From Pseudarthrobacter sp. IC2-21 (GTDB taxonomy: Bacteria; Actinomycetota; Actinomycetes; Actinomycetales; Micrococcaceae), in assembly GCF_034048115.1 (NCBI RefSeq), contig NZ_CP139145.1, positions 4,092,001 to 4,156,000 of the forward strand: a stretch of 64,000 bases of DNA. The letters are read 5' to 3'. The notes beneath the pieces are model-generated. The model made no database searches, was not told where the DNA came from, and saw nothing but the letters and a program-made list of their open reading frames with translations. The position numbers were made by a program, and so were the translations under genes. Below are positions 45,890 through 54,429 of this stretch, in pieces. Numbering within the stretch: position 1 is the stretch's first letter; the number at the start of each line of letters is the position of its first letter.

Positions 45890-47104
45890 TTATGCCTTTC
45901 CTGTGCTGGTGCCGCTGCCGGCGGTGACGTTTTCGAGCACGACGGCCAGGCCCTGGCCCACGCCGATGCAGATCGCGGCGACGCCCCAGCGTTCGCCGGA
46001 GGCCTGCAGGGACCGGGCGAGGGTGCCCAGGATCCGGGTGCCGGACGCGCCGAGAGGGTGGCCCATGGCGATCGCGCCGCCGTGCCGGTTGACGATGGCC
46101 GGGTCGATGCCCCAGGCGTTGATGCAGGCCAGGGACTGTGCGGCGAACGCTTCGTTAAGTTCGACGGCGCCCACCTGGTCCCAGCCGATGCCCGCCTTCG
46201 CGAGGGCCTTGTTCGCGGCCTCCACCGGGGCGTAGCCGAAGAACTGGGGATCGTTGGCGTGCGCGCCGCGGCCGGCGATGCGGGCCAGCGGTTCGAGCCC
46301 GAGCAGCCCGGCGGCGTTCTCGGAGCCGATCCAGGCCGCGGAGGCGCCGTCGGACAGCGGGGACGCGTTCCCGGCCGTGACTGTGCCGTTCTCGGTGCGG
46401 AACACGGTCTTCAGCCCGGCGAGCTTCTCCGCGGAGGAACCGGCGCGGATGCTTTCGTCGCGGACCAGGTCGGTGCCCGGGACCGGGGTGACCAGGTTGT
46501 CGTAGAAGCCCTCGTCCCAGGCGGCGGCGGAGAGGTTGTGGGAGTTCGCGGCGAATTCGTCCTGCTGCTCACGGGTCACGCCGTACTTCTCGCGGAGCCG
46601 TTCGGTGGCCTCACCGAGGGAGATGGTCCAGTCCTTGGGCATGGCCTTGTTGACCAGGCGCCAGCCCAGCGTGGTGGAGGCCAGAGTCAGGTCCCCGGCC
46701 GGGTAGGGCTTCTCGGTCTTGGGCAGCACCCAGGGGGCGCGGGACATCGATTCGGCCCCGCCCACGAGCATCAGCTCGGCGTCGCCGGCGTTGATCTGGC
46801 GCGAGGCGATGATCGCCGCATCCAAAGACGACCCGCACAGCCGGTTCACCGACGTACCGGGGATCGAGACCGGCAGGCCGGCCAGCAGGGTGCCCATCCG
46901 GGCGACGTTGCGGTTCTCCTCGCCGGCGCCGTTGGCGTTGCCGAACACCACCTCGTCGATCCGCTCCGGATCCAGCCCCGGTGCGCGCTTCACGGATTCC
47001 TTGATCACGTGCGCGGCAAGGTCATCCGGGCGAACGGCCGCGAGACCGGAGCCGAACTTACCGAACGGGGTGCGCACGGCGTCGTACACAAAAGCCTGAT
47101 TCAA
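45890..47104 (-). CDS. pcaF: 3-oxoadipyl-CoA thiolase
   Basis: 404 residues read from a TTG at 47104. That start gives the family N-terminus NQAFVYDAVRTPFGKFG and has AGGAG five bases before; an upstream ATG at 47137 falls inside palindromic element B and has no ribosome binding site. Catalytic Cys90 in NRLCGSSLDA, His in NRHGGAIAMGHPLGASG, and a second Cys in AAICIGVGQGLA. It splits beta-ketoadipyl-CoA into succinyl-CoA and acetyl-CoA, the last step of the pathway. Confidence 0.96.
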   Translation of the reverse strand: MNQAFVYDAVRTPFGKFGSGLAAVRPDDLAAHVIKESVKRAPGLDPERIDEVVFGNANGAGEENRNVARMGTLLAGLPVSIPGTSVNRLCGSSLDAAIIASRQINAGDAELMLVGGAESMSRAPWVLPKTEKPYPAGDLTLASTTLGWRLVNKAMPKDWTISLGEATERLREKYGVTREQQDEFAANSHNLSAAAWDEGFYDNLVTPVPGTDLVRDESIRAGSSAEKLAGLKTVFRTENGTVTAGNASPLSDGASAAWIGSENAAGLLGLEPLARIAGRGAHANDPQFFGYAPVEAANKALAKAGIGWDQVGAVELNEAFAAQSLACINAWGIDPAIVNRHGGAIAMGHPLGASGTRILGTLARSLQASGERWGVAAICIGVGQGLAVVLENVTAGSGTSTGKA

Positions 47105-47132
47105 AACTTCTCCTCTTAATGTTCGTTCCCGT

Positions 47133-47198
47133 CCCAACTGGGTAGCAGTAAGTGTCGTTTTGAGGGCTCAAAACGACACTTGGCGCTACCTAGTTGGG
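47133..47198. repeat. Palindromic element B inside the pca operon
   Basis: An imperfect palindrome of 66 bases. Outer arms CCCAACT (47133-47139) and AGTTGGG (47192-47198); inner perfect 15-base arms AAGTGTCGTTTTGAG (47150-47164) and CTCAAAACGACACTT (47167-47181) with a 2-base loop; the parts between are nearly matched. It contains the pcaC stop codon and ends six bases before the pcaF ribosome binding region. It matches element A at 39663-39725. Inside an operon it could cause partial termination or protect RNA. Confidence 0.75.
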
Positions 47199-47681
47199 CG
47201 GGGTGGGGGTTTCTGTGGTGGGCGCGGCGGCCGACTCTGCGCTGTCCAGGTCGCGGAAGACCTGCTGGGCGGTCTTGAACGCCGTGTTGGCGGACGGCAC
47301 ACCGCAGTAGATGGCGGTCTGTAGCAGGATTTCCTTGATCTCGTCCCGGCTCAGGCCGTTGGTGAGGGCCGCGCGGATGTGCATGGCCAGCTCTTCCCAG
47401 TGCCCGTGCGCCACCATCGCCGTAATGGTCACGGCGGAGCGCATCTGCCGGGAGATGCCGGGCCGGGTCCAGATGCCACCCCACGCAATCCGCGTGATCA
47501 TGTCCTGGAAGTCCTCGGTGAACTCATCCTTGTTGGTGTTCGCGCGGTCCACATGCGCGGCGCCGAGCACTTCGCGCCGGACCACCATGCCGCCGTCGTA
47601 AATCTCCTGGCTGGTGGCGTCCGGCTGGACCACACCGTGGCGCTCGGAACCGTTGGGGGTGCTCATCTGGCCGGTGCTCAT
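47190..47681 (-). CDS. pcaC: 4-carboxymuconolactone decarboxylase
   Basis: 163 residues of the CMD/AhpD-like fold. It includes EEYxG-type DEFTEDFQDMITRIAWGGIW, SAVTITAMVAHGHWEELAMHI with the conserved Glu/His, and LLQTAIYCGVPSANTAFKTA with the single Cys. It decarboxylates 4-carboxymuconolactone to beta-ketoadipate enol-lactone. Here pcaC and pcaD are separate genes that overlap by ATGA, whereas many actinobacteria have a fused PcaL. The C-terminal tail is Thr/Pro-rich and runs to a stop inside element B. Confidence 0.95.
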   Translation of the reverse strand: MSTGQMSTPNGSERHGVVQPDATSQEIYDGGMVVRREVLGAAHVDRANTNKDEFTEDFQDMITRIAWGGIWTRPGISRQMRSAVTITAMVAHGHWEELAMHIRAALTNGLSRDEIKEILLQTAIYCGVPSANTAFKTAQQVFRDLDSAESAAAPTTETPTPPN

Positions 47682-48496
47682 TTAGCCGGCCGAGTTTCGC
47701 TCCAGCTGATGAGGCTCCGCAGCAGTTCGGCAACATGGGCAGGTGCCTCCGCGGGGGCGAGGTGCGCCACGCCTTCCAGGGAAACGGCGTTCGCGGTGCC
47801 TCCCCCGGCGGTGATGCCGGCAACGATTTCCTCCGCGAACGACGGCGGCACAACAGTATCCGCCACACCCGCCACTGCCTGCGTGGGGACGGAGATGCTG
47901 CCGAGCTCGGCGCGGACGTCATAGGCGGCCAGCGCCTCGCAGCAGAAGGCGTAGCTGAAGCGGTCGGCGTCGCGGAGGGAGTGCAGGAGCTTGCTGCTCA
48001 GGTCCGGTTCGCGGTCCATAAAGCCAGGCCCGAACCAGCGCTCGGCGGAGCCCTGGATGACAACCGGGGTGCCCTGGACCCGCACCAGTTCGGCGCGGTC
48101 CAGCCAGCCTTCCGGGGTGCCGATCTTGGCGCCGGAGCACTGTACCGACAGGCTCTTGAGGCGTTCGCCGTGTTTGATGCCCAGCTGCAGGCCGGTGGCT
48201 CCGCCGAGGGAAACGCCGGCGTAATGGAACGCCTCGCCGGGAGCGATCGAGTCCACCAGGTCCACAACGGCCTCCGCCAGGTCGGCGACGTCGAAGGCCT
48301 CCGTGGCCTTCGGAGAGACGCCGTGCCCCGGAAGGTCCCAGGCCACCACGTCGTAGTCATTGGCCAGCAGCGCCGCCGTCCGGCCCCACAGGATGGCGGA
48401 GGAGGTGCCCAGGGAGGGGCCCACCACCAGCAGCGGACGTTCGCCAAGGGTTCGTTCGGGCGAAAGCAGGACTGCTTTGAGGGTCGGTTTAGCCAC
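47678..48496 (-). CDS. pcaD: 3-oxoadipate enol-lactonase
   Basis: 272 residues, alpha/beta-hydrolase. The nucleophile elbow is HYAGVSLGGATGLQLG (Ser in GVSLGG), the oxyanion/strand region PLLVVGPSLGTSSAILWG, the acid in QAVAGVADTVVPP, and the catalytic His in LEGVAHLAPAEAPAHV. It opens the enol-lactone to beta-ketoadipate. It overlaps pcaB at its start by eight bases and pcaC at its end by four, so it is part of a tightly coupled block. Confidence 0.95.
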   Translation of the reverse strand: MAKPTLKAVLLSPERTLGERPLLVVGPSLGTSSAILWGRTAALLANDYDVVAWDLPGHGVSPKATEAFDVADLAEAVVDLVDSIAPGEAFHYAGVSLGGATGLQLGIKHGERLKSLSVQCSGAKIGTPEGWLDRAELVRVQGTPVVIQGSAERWFGPGFMDREPDLSSKLLHSLRDADRFSYAFCCEALAAYDVRAELGSISVPTQAVAGVADTVVPPSFAEEIVAGITAGGGTANAVSLEGVAHLAPAEAPAHVAELLRSLISWSETRPAK

Positions 48497-49961
48497 GGTT
48501 GGCTCCGTTCTGCTCGGGGGTTGCTGAAGAGGAAAAGTCCGGGTAGGCGGCCAGGATCCGCCGGGAGATTTCGGCGGCCTGGCCCAGGTAGCTGGCAGGG
48601 TCCAGGAGCTCGTCGAGGCGCAGATCGGTCAGCGCACCCCTGGGGACGGCCTCGCGAAGCAGGTGCCGGTAGGTGGCGTCCTGCTCGGCGGACGGCGCGG
48701 CAAGGGTCCGGTCCACCACGTCCTGCAGCTGTTCCTTGCCGCTGCGGCCGTCCTTCTCCGCCAACAGCGGAGCGACGGCGGCACCCACCCCTTCGGCGAG
48801 GAGCAGCGGCCCGGCCAGTTCCAGGTTGCGGCGCAGGGCGGCCGGGAAAACCTGGAGTCCTTCCGCCAGCTCGCGGAGGTGGCCGGCCGCGCCGAGGGCC
48901 AGCCGCAGGAGCTCACGCAGGGCGGGCCATTCGGTATGCCAGGCTGCATCGGGGCGTTCGTCGTTGAAGTTGGCCGCCGCCAGGTGCAGCTGGGCCAGGA
49001 GCTGCGGAGCCTGCAGGGCGGCGCTGCGGATCAGGACGGACAGCACCGGGTTCTGCTTCTGCGGCATGGCCGAGGACACGCCGCGCCCGGCCGCGCGAGG
49101 TTCGGCGAGTTCAGCCACTTCGGGCCGGCTCATGAAAAGGACGTCGGTGGCGATCTTGCCGGCGGCGCCGAGCGCGGCGGCCAGCGCGTTCCCGAGGGAG
49201 GTGACAGCCAGCCGGTTGGTGTGCCATGGCGCGGGCGCAGGGGCGAGCCCCAGCTGTTTGGCGAGTGAATCGGCCAAGGTAAAGGGTGTGGCGGTAGATT
49301 CGGCCGTCAGCACCGTGCCGGCCGCGAGGGTTCCGGCGGCCCCGCCGAACTGCACCGGGAACTGGAGGGACTCGAGCTGCCGCCCGGCGGCGGCGAGGCC
49401 GTGGAACCACTGCGCTGCCCGCAGCCCAAAGGTGAACGGGAGCGAGTGCTGGGTCAGGCTCCGGCCCACGCCCAGCGTGTCCGCATGCTTCTCCGCCAGG
49501 GCCGCGAGCGCCGTCGTCGCGCCTTTCAGGTCGCCGAGCAGCGCCTCCACGGTGTTACGGGCCAGGAGCATGAGGGCAGTGTCCAGCACATCCTGGCTGG
49601 TCAGCGAGGTGTGGATGGCTTTGCCGGCACCGATGCCGGTGGCATCCAACGCCGAAACCTGCTTCCGCAGGTCAGCCAACAGAGGGATGACGGGGTTGCC
49701 GCCGCCCTGGGCACGGAGCGCAATGCCTGCCGGGTCGTAGCGGCCCGGCACCGCGGCGGAAGCCACGACGGCGGCGGATCCGGCAGGTGCCAGCCCTGCC
49801 CTTTCCAGCACCGCGGCCCAGCCGGACTCGACAGCGAGGATCGCCGCGAGCACCGCCCGGTCACCGGTCAGCGCCGCCACCAGGGGCGACGCCGAGACAG
49901 GACTGAGCAGGCCGACGTCGCCGTCCGCCGTGCTTCCGTAACCCAGGGCGGCACCCGTCAC
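48489..49961 (-). CDS. pcaB: 3-carboxy-cis,cis-muconate cycloisomerase
   Basis: 490 residues of the fumarase/argininosuccinate lyase superfamily. The signature loop is SSAMPQKQNPVLSVLI; the upstream SLTSQDVLDTALML and GRSLTQHSLPFTFGLRAAQW are conserved active-site stretches. It lactonises carboxymuconate, the ring-cleavage product of protocatechuate. The start ATG overlaps the pcaG stop by four bases. The C-terminal region includes the extra helices found in PcaB rather than PurB. Confidence 0.95.
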   Translation of the reverse strand: MTGAALGYGSTADGDVGLLSPVSASPLVAALTGDRAVLAAILAVESGWAAVLERAGLAPAGSAAVVASAAVPGRYDPAGIALRAQGGGNPVIPLLADLRKQVSALDATGIGAGKAIHTSLTSQDVLDTALMLLARNTVEALLGDLKGATTALAALAEKHADTLGVGRSLTQHSLPFTFGLRAAQWFHGLAAAGRQLESLQFPVQFGGAAGTLAAGTVLTAESTATPFTLADSLAKQLGLAPAPAPWHTNRLAVTSLGNALAAALGAAGKIATDVLFMSRPEVAELAEPRAAGRGVSSAMPQKQNPVLSVLIRSAALQAPQLLAQLHLAAANFNDERPDAAWHTEWPALRELLRLALGAAGHLRELAEGLQVFPAALRRNLELAGPLLLAEGVGAAVAPLLAEKDGRSGKEQLQDVVDRTLAAPSAEQDATYRHLLREAVPRGALTDLRLDELLDPASYLGQAAEISRRILAAYPDFSSSATPEQNGANRG

Positions 49962-50527
49962 TGGAAGTCCAGGAAGACTGTTTCGCCCTCACCCTGCAGG
50001 CGGACGTCCCATGTGAGTCCGCCGTCCGGGTCGCGGCGTGCGATCAGGGTCTTCCGGCGTTCCGGGTCAAGGGAGCCCAGCAGCGGGTCCTTGGCCAGGG
50101 CTTCCTCGTTGTCCGGCAGGTAGATCCGGGTGAAGAGCCGGTTCATCAGGCCGCGGGCAAAAATCGCGACGGAGATGAACGGTGCCGCGCCTTCCCCGGT
50201 GGGGCCGGGGTTGACGGTGGTGAAGGTGAAGACGCCGGTGTTGCCCACGGCGCTGCGGCCGAATCCGGTGAAGGTGTAGCCGTCGCGCACCAGTGACCCG
50301 GTGTGCTGCGGCACGTTGCCTTGGGAATCTGCCTGCCAGATCTCCAGGATCGCATCGGGGATCGGGTGCCCGGCGCCGTCGTACACGGTGCCCTGGAGCC
50401 GAATGGACCCCGGGGAGCCGGGAGCCAGCAGCTCGCGGTCCTTGGTGAAGGGAAGGGCGTAACCGTAGAAGGGTCCTACGGTCTGGCCGGGGGTGGGTGT
50501 CAGCTTGGTGGGGCCGGGGTTACTCAT
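49958..50527 (-). CDS. pcaG: Protocatechuate 3,4-dioxygenase alpha subunit
   Basis: 189 residues. Intradiol dioxygenase fold: TPGQTVGPFYGYALPF at the start, IRLQGTVYDGAGHPIPDAILEIWQAD (in two parts: IRLQGTVYDGAGHPIPDA, then LEIWQAD), and IFARGLMNRLFTRIYLP. The alpha subunit lacks the iron ligands, which lie in PcaH. Together they cleave protocatechuate to 3-carboxy-cis,cis-muconate. It overlaps the pcaH stop by eight bases. Confidence 0.96.
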   Translation of the reverse strand: MSNPGPTKLTPTPGQTVGPFYGYALPFTKDRELLAPGSPGSIRLQGTVYDGAGHPIPDAILEIWQADSQGNVPQHTGSLVRDGYTFTGFGRSAVGNTGVFTFTTVNPGPTGEGAAPFISVAIFARGLMNRLFTRIYLPDNEEALAKDPLLGSLDPERRKTLIARRDPDGGLTWDVRLQGEGETVFLDFQ

Positions 50528-51416
50528 GGTCGTCTCCTTCTGCGCCGAGGGCCTCGTTCTCGGTCCAGGTCCGCTTCGACCCGGTCAGCACGATGTCCCA
50601 GTTGTAGGCGAGGGCCCACTCGGGTTTGGTCTGCTCGTGGTTGTAGGTGGCCACGAGCCGGTCGCGGGCGTCCTGGTCCACGATGGACTGGTAGATCGGG
50701 TCCAGCGGGAAGAGCTGGTCGCCGGGGAAGTACATCTGGGTGACGATCCGCTGGGTGAACTCCTGCCCGAACAGGGAGAAGTGGATGTGGGCGGGGCGCC
50801 AAGCGTTGAGGTGGTTCTTCCACGGGTAGGCGCCGGGCTTGATGGTGGTGAAGCTGTACGAGCCGTCGGCCCCGGTGATGCAGCGGCCCACGCCGGTGAA
50901 GTTGGGGTCCAGCGGCGCCGGGTGCTGGTCGCGCTTGTGGATGTAGCGGCCGGCGGAGTTCGCCTGCCAGATCTCCACGAGCTGGCCGGCCACCGGGCGG
51001 CCGTCACCGTCGAGGACGCGCCCGGACACCACAATGCGTTCGCCCAGCGGTTCACCGTTGTGCTGGATGGTGAGGTCCGATTCCAGCGCGTGCACGTCCA
51101 TGTGCCCGAACGCCGGAGAGTACAGCTCGATGGTCTCGGGGTCCGCGTGGTGCAGGTCCTTGGTGGGGTGCCGCAGGACGCTGCTGCGGTAGGGGGCGTA
51201 GTCCAGCCTCGGCTGGATTTCCGCCGGGGCGCCGTTCTTGACGGCCTGCGCATAGGCGTCGCCGAGAGCTTTCATCTCTGCGCTGAGATCCGCCTGTGAC
51301 TCCGCGGCGGCATCGAGGGGTGCGTACTGCTTCGGTGCGGCCTCCGTGGCTTCGTCGGACACGTCTTCGGTGAGCGGATCCGCGTTGTACGTTTCAAGGT
51401 TGATTTCTTCAGGCAC
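50520..51416 (-). CDS. pcaH: Protocatechuate 3,4-dioxygenase beta subunit
   Basis: 298 residues, catalytic subunit. Iron(III) ligands: Tyr in SAGRYIHKRDQHPAPLDPNF, Tyr in KPGAYPWKNHLNAWRPAHIH, and the two His in that RPAHIHFSLFG region. The N-terminus carries an acidic Glu/Asp/Ala-rich extension of about 50 residues before the conserved LDYAPYRSSVLRHP, making it longer than the roughly 240 residues of Pseudomonas PcaH. It is 28 bases after the qsuB stop. Confidence 0.96.
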   Translation of the reverse strand: MPEEINLETYNADPLTEDVSDEATEAAPKQYAPLDAAAESQADLSAEMKALGDAYAQAVKNGAPAEIQPRLDYAPYRSSVLRHPTKDLHHADPETIELYSPAFGHMDVHALESDLTIQHNGEPLGERIVVSGRVLDGDGRPVAGQLVEIWQANSAGRYIHKRDQHPAPLDPNFTGVGRCITGADGSYSFTTIKPGAYPWKNHLNAWRPAHIHFSLFGQEFTQRIVTQMYFPGDQLFPLDPIYQSIVDQDARDRLVATYNHEQTKPEWALAYNWDIVLTGSKRTWTENEALGAEGDDHE

Positions 51417-51444
51417 AGCAGCCTCCTTTCATAGGGTGTTGGTG

Positions 51445-53409
51445 TTACGTGGTTTTATTCAGTCGGTGCATCAGGTCGTACTGGACTGCGTGGCGGACGG
51501 GGGCGTTGGGCGCCCCGTAGCCGTCATAGGCGCCGCGGCGTTCCACCATTTCGAAGAACACACTGCCCACGGTAGCGGTGTAAAAGTGCAGGAACTCGCC
51601 GTCGGCGTCGCGGTCGTACAAAAGGTTCAGCTCCTGCAGCGTGGCCAGGAAGGCGGGGTCCAGCCCGAAGCGGGCGTCCAGGTCCTCGTAGTAGTTGGCC
51701 GGTATCTGCAGGAACTCCAGGCCCCGGGCCTTGCAGGCCCTGGCGGTGGCCACCAGGTCAGGCACGGCGAAGGCGATGTGTTCCTGGTACGTCCTCCGGG
51801 CGCCCGTCCCCGATGGCTCCGGTTGTGCGTCGCCCTCCCGCTGGATCAGGGGTGCGAGGTTCAGCACCAGCCGGACGGCACGGTCTGCGGTGGCCATGAC
51901 CTGCGATCGGACCAGGCCGGTGGGGCTGGGCACCTCGGCGAAGGGCTGCGGCTCCAGTGCCAGGGCGCTGGTGTAAAACAGCACGGCCTCGTCAAAGTGC
52001 TGCCACGGCTGGGCGAGGTTGACGTGATCGATCACGGCGCCCTCCCCGGCCGCAGGCGCATCCAGCCCTTCACCGAACTCATGTGTCCAGGCGGCGGTGC
52101 CGTCGGGACTGCCCTGGCACAGGAAGATCTCCGTGGAGTCCGGCGCTGCGAAGCCCTGGAACACTTCCTCGTTGGCCTGGCTTTTGCGCGGTACCGCGGG
52201 GGCCTTGAGCTGCTGCGCCCTGGCGGCGGCAATCACGGGGGAATCGACGTCAAAGCCGAGGGCGCCGATAGCGGCGGTGAGGGCAGGTGCGGCGTCCGCC
52301 GTGTTGCCCGCAGCAACAGGCGCATCCTCGTTGACGATGACCCGGGCGTGTCCCATGGTCCACAGCTGCACGTCCTTGGTGCGGTGCCGGCCGTTGAATT
52401 CGAAGCCCAGCTGGCCCAGGACGGTTTCCAGCCCCTCGGGGTCGGCGGCCCTGACCTCGGCAAAGTTATAGCCTGCAGGTTCGGCCACCTGCGGCAGGGT
52501 GGCAAGTTCCATGGGATAACGACGGCGGCCGGCCCCCGCGAACCCGCCAACAGTTCCGGCGCCGGCAGCGGCAAGAACCGGGGCGTTGGCGTCCAGCCAC
52601 TTGGCGCTCTGCTCCTCCAGCCAGATCAGCGAGCGCATGCCGTCCACGGCGGTGCGCTCCACGTCGGACTGCCGGAAGACGTCGTTGAAGATTTCCAGGG
52701 ACACCGGGCCGCTGTACCCGGCCCGGACCACGTGGCCCATGAACTTGGCCAGCTCGAACTGGCCCTCGCCGGGAAAAACGCGGTAGTGCCGGCTCCAGGA
52801 CAGGACATCCAGGGAGAGCTTCGGCGCATCCGCCACCTGGACGAAGAAGATCCTGTCCGGGCTGAAGGCCTCGATCGGCGCGGTGTCCCAGTTGCGGGAC
52901 AGGATGTGGAAGGAGTCCAGGCAGGTGCCGAGGTTGGGGTGGTCCACGGCCTCCACCAGCCGGTGGGCGTGCTCGTAGTCACTGACGTACTTCCCCCAGG
53001 CCAGGGCCTCGTAAGCGACCTTCACGCCATGGTCCCCGGCCAGCGCCGCCAGCCGGCCGAGCTGTTCCGCGCGGAGGTCGTCGCTGTCGATGCTGGCGGT
53101 GGCCACGTTGGAGCAGACCAGGATGGTGTCCATGCCCAGCCGCGCCATCAGCTTGAATTTTGCCTCGGCGCGGCGGAGGTTGGCGGCCAGCAGGTCCTCG
53201 GGCACGCTGTCGAAGTCGCGGAAGGGCTGGTAAAGGTCCAGCGTCAGGCCGAGGTCCGCCGCCATCGTGCGCACCTCCCCGGGCGTGAGGGGCGAGGTGA
53301 CAAGGTCCTGTTCAAAGATTTCAATGCCGTCAAAACCTGCGATGGCGCAGGCCTGCATCTTTTCCTTCAGGGTGCCGGAGAGGCAGACGGTGGCGATTCC
53401 GGTGCGCAT
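51445..53409 (-). CDS. qsuB: 3-dehydroshikimate dehydratase (QsuB/QuiC type, TIM barrel plus HPPD-like domain)
   Basis: 654 residues with two parts. Residues 1-280 form an AP-endonuclease-2-like TIM barrel that dehydrates 3-dehydroshikimate to protocatechuate (IATVCLSGTLKEKMQACAIA; GFDGIEIFEQDL; ILVCSNVATA; VSLEIFNDVFRQ with metal-binding acids). Residues about 320-640 hold the 4-hydroxyphenylpyruvate-dioxygenase-like VOC domains (IDHVNLAQPWQHFDEAV; FFEMVERRGAYDGYGAPN, which carries the late Glu metal ligand). This is the QsuB layout of Corynebacterium and Pseudomonas QuiC1; the second domain's role is poorly understood. Between aroE and pcaH. Confidence 0.93.
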   Translation of the reverse strand: MRTGIATVCLSGTLKEKMQACAIAGFDGIEIFEQDLVTSPLTPGEVRTMAADLGLTLDLYQPFRDFDSVPEDLLAANLRRAEAKFKLMARLGMDTILVCSNVATASIDSDDLRAEQLGRLAALAGDHGVKVAYEALAWGKYVSDYEHAHRLVEAVDHPNLGTCLDSFHILSRNWDTAPIEAFSPDRIFFVQVADAPKLSLDVLSWSRHYRVFPGEGQFELAKFMGHVVRAGYSGPVSLEIFNDVFRQSDVERTAVDGMRSLIWLEEQSAKWLDANAPVLAAAGAGTVGGFAGAGRRRYPMELATLPQVAEPAGYNFAEVRAADPEGLETVLGQLGFEFNGRHRTKDVQLWTMGHARVIVNEDAPVAAGNTADAAPALTAAIGALGFDVDSPVIAAARAQQLKAPAVPRKSQANEEVFQGFAAPDSTEIFLCQGSPDGTAAWTHEFGEGLDAPAAGEGAVIDHVNLAQPWQHFDEAVLFYTSALALEPQPFAEVPSPTGLVRSQVMATADRAVRLVLNLAPLIQREGDAQPEPSGTGARRTYQEHIAFAVPDLVATARACKARGLEFLQIPANYYEDLDARFGLDPAFLATLQELNLLYDRDADGEFLHFYTATVGSVFFEMVERRGAYDGYGAPNAPVRHAVQYDLMHRLNKTT

Positions 53410-54290
53410 CAGGCAGTCACCTCTTCCTGGGCCACTAGTTCCAGGAAGTGTCCGCGCATGCGGTCAGCATCGGCGTCGAGCCCGGTGAAGATCCGGAAGG
53501 AGTCCGCGGCCTGGCCCACGGCCATGCGGCCGCCGTCCAGGACCTCGCAGCCCTTGGCACGGGCGCCCAGCACAAGTTCGGTTTCGATGGGCCGGTAAAC
53601 GATGTCCGCCACCCAGTGCCGGGATTCGAGCAGGTCCAGGTCCAGCGGGACGCCCGGGTGTGCCGCCATCCCCACCGGCGTGCAGTGCACCAGGCCGTCT
53701 GCCTGCGGCATCAGCTGCGGCAGCTCCGCCGTCGTGCGCGGTGTGATGGTGACGTCCGGGAAGAAGCCGGACAGTTCTGCGGCGCGTGCCACGCAGCGGG
53801 CAGCGTCCATGTCCACCAGGTCCAGTACCTTCACGCCGGCGGTGAGCAGGGCATAGGCGACGGCGGACCCGGCGCCGCCGGCGCCGAGCTGGACCACGCG
53901 GTCCAGCCGGGCGCCGGGGAGGCCGGCCGCCAGGGCGGCGGCGAAGCCGGAGAAGTCGGTGTTGTGGCCGATAAAGCGGCCGTCTTCAATCACCACGGTG
54001 TTGACGGCGCCGAGCCTGCGGGCGTCCGGCGAGACTTCGTCAAGGTGCTGGAGGACCAGCTGCTTGCAGGGGTGGGTGATGTTCAGGCCGTTGAAGCCGA
54101 GGCTGCGGGCGGATTTGAGCAGTTCGCCGACGGCGTCACCCGGCAGTCCGAGTTCCAGCAGGTCGATGGGGCGGTACAGGTAGCGCAGGCCTTGGACGTC
54201 GCCTTCGCGTTCGTGCATGGGCGGAGTGAGTGACGGCGTGACGCCGTCGCCGACCAGTCCCACAAGGTAGGACTCAGTTCGAATGCTCAT
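53409..54290 (-). CDS. aroE: Shikimate/quinate dehydrogenase (catabolic AroE/QsuD)
   Basis: 293 residues. Substrate domain: YLVGLVGDGVTPSLTPPMHE (Ser/Thr contacts), LNITHPCKQLVLQHLD with catalytic Lys, HNTDFSGFAAAL with catalytic Asp. Cofactor domain: VQLGAGGAGSAVAYALL; the position after strand 2 reads DLVDMDAARC, an Asp that favours NAD over NADP, as in catabolic quinate/shikimate dehydrogenases. First gene of the long operon; its stop shares one base with the next start. It yields 3-dehydroshikimate from shikimate (or 3-dehydroquinate from quinate). Confidence 0.93.
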   Translation of the reverse strand: MSIRTESYLVGLVGDGVTPSLTPPMHEREGDVQGLRYLYRPIDLLELGLPGDAVGELLKSARSLGFNGLNITHPCKQLVLQHLDEVSPDARRLGAVNTVVIEDGRFIGHNTDFSGFAAALAAGLPGARLDRVVQLGAGGAGSAVAYALLTAGVKVLDLVDMDAARCVARAAELSGFFPDVTITPRTTAELPQLMPQADGLVHCTPVGMAAHPGVPLDLDLLESRHWVADIVYRPIETELVLGARAKGCEVLDGGRMAVGQAADSFRIFTGLDADADRMRGHFLELVAQEEVTA

Positions 54291-54381
54291 CCGGGAAGCT
54301 CCTTTGGTACGGCACGTGGCGGGCGGCGGCGCTTGGGGCGGACGCGGCGGGCCAGGTGATAGGGATTACAGTACAACACTT

Positions 54382-54417
54382 GTTCACTTATCGCACTTAT
54401 GTTCTTGATGCGAACAT
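54382..54417. promoter_or_regulatory. Operator-like repeats upstream of the aroE-qsuB-pca operon
   Basis: GTTCACTTATCGCAC (54382-54396) is followed directly by ATGTTC-TTGATGC-GAACAT (54399-54417), a perfect six-base inverted repeat. The two share TGTTC-n6/7-GC spacing. The octamer TATCGCAC appears again at 55332-55339 before the divergent transporter, on the other side of the IclR gene. The region lies 90-130 bases before the first operon start and a few bases past the IclR stop. It resembles sites described for IclR-type pca/pob regulators (from memory; not verified). Confidence 0.5.
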
Positions 54418-54429
54418 TTGGTTTGTTGC

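Noticed and set aside
51346..53598. 750-codon open frame on the plus strand opposite qsuB
   Set aside because: A mirror frame caused by GC-rich third positions of the real minus-strand gene; composition is low in typical core residues and no domain is visible.
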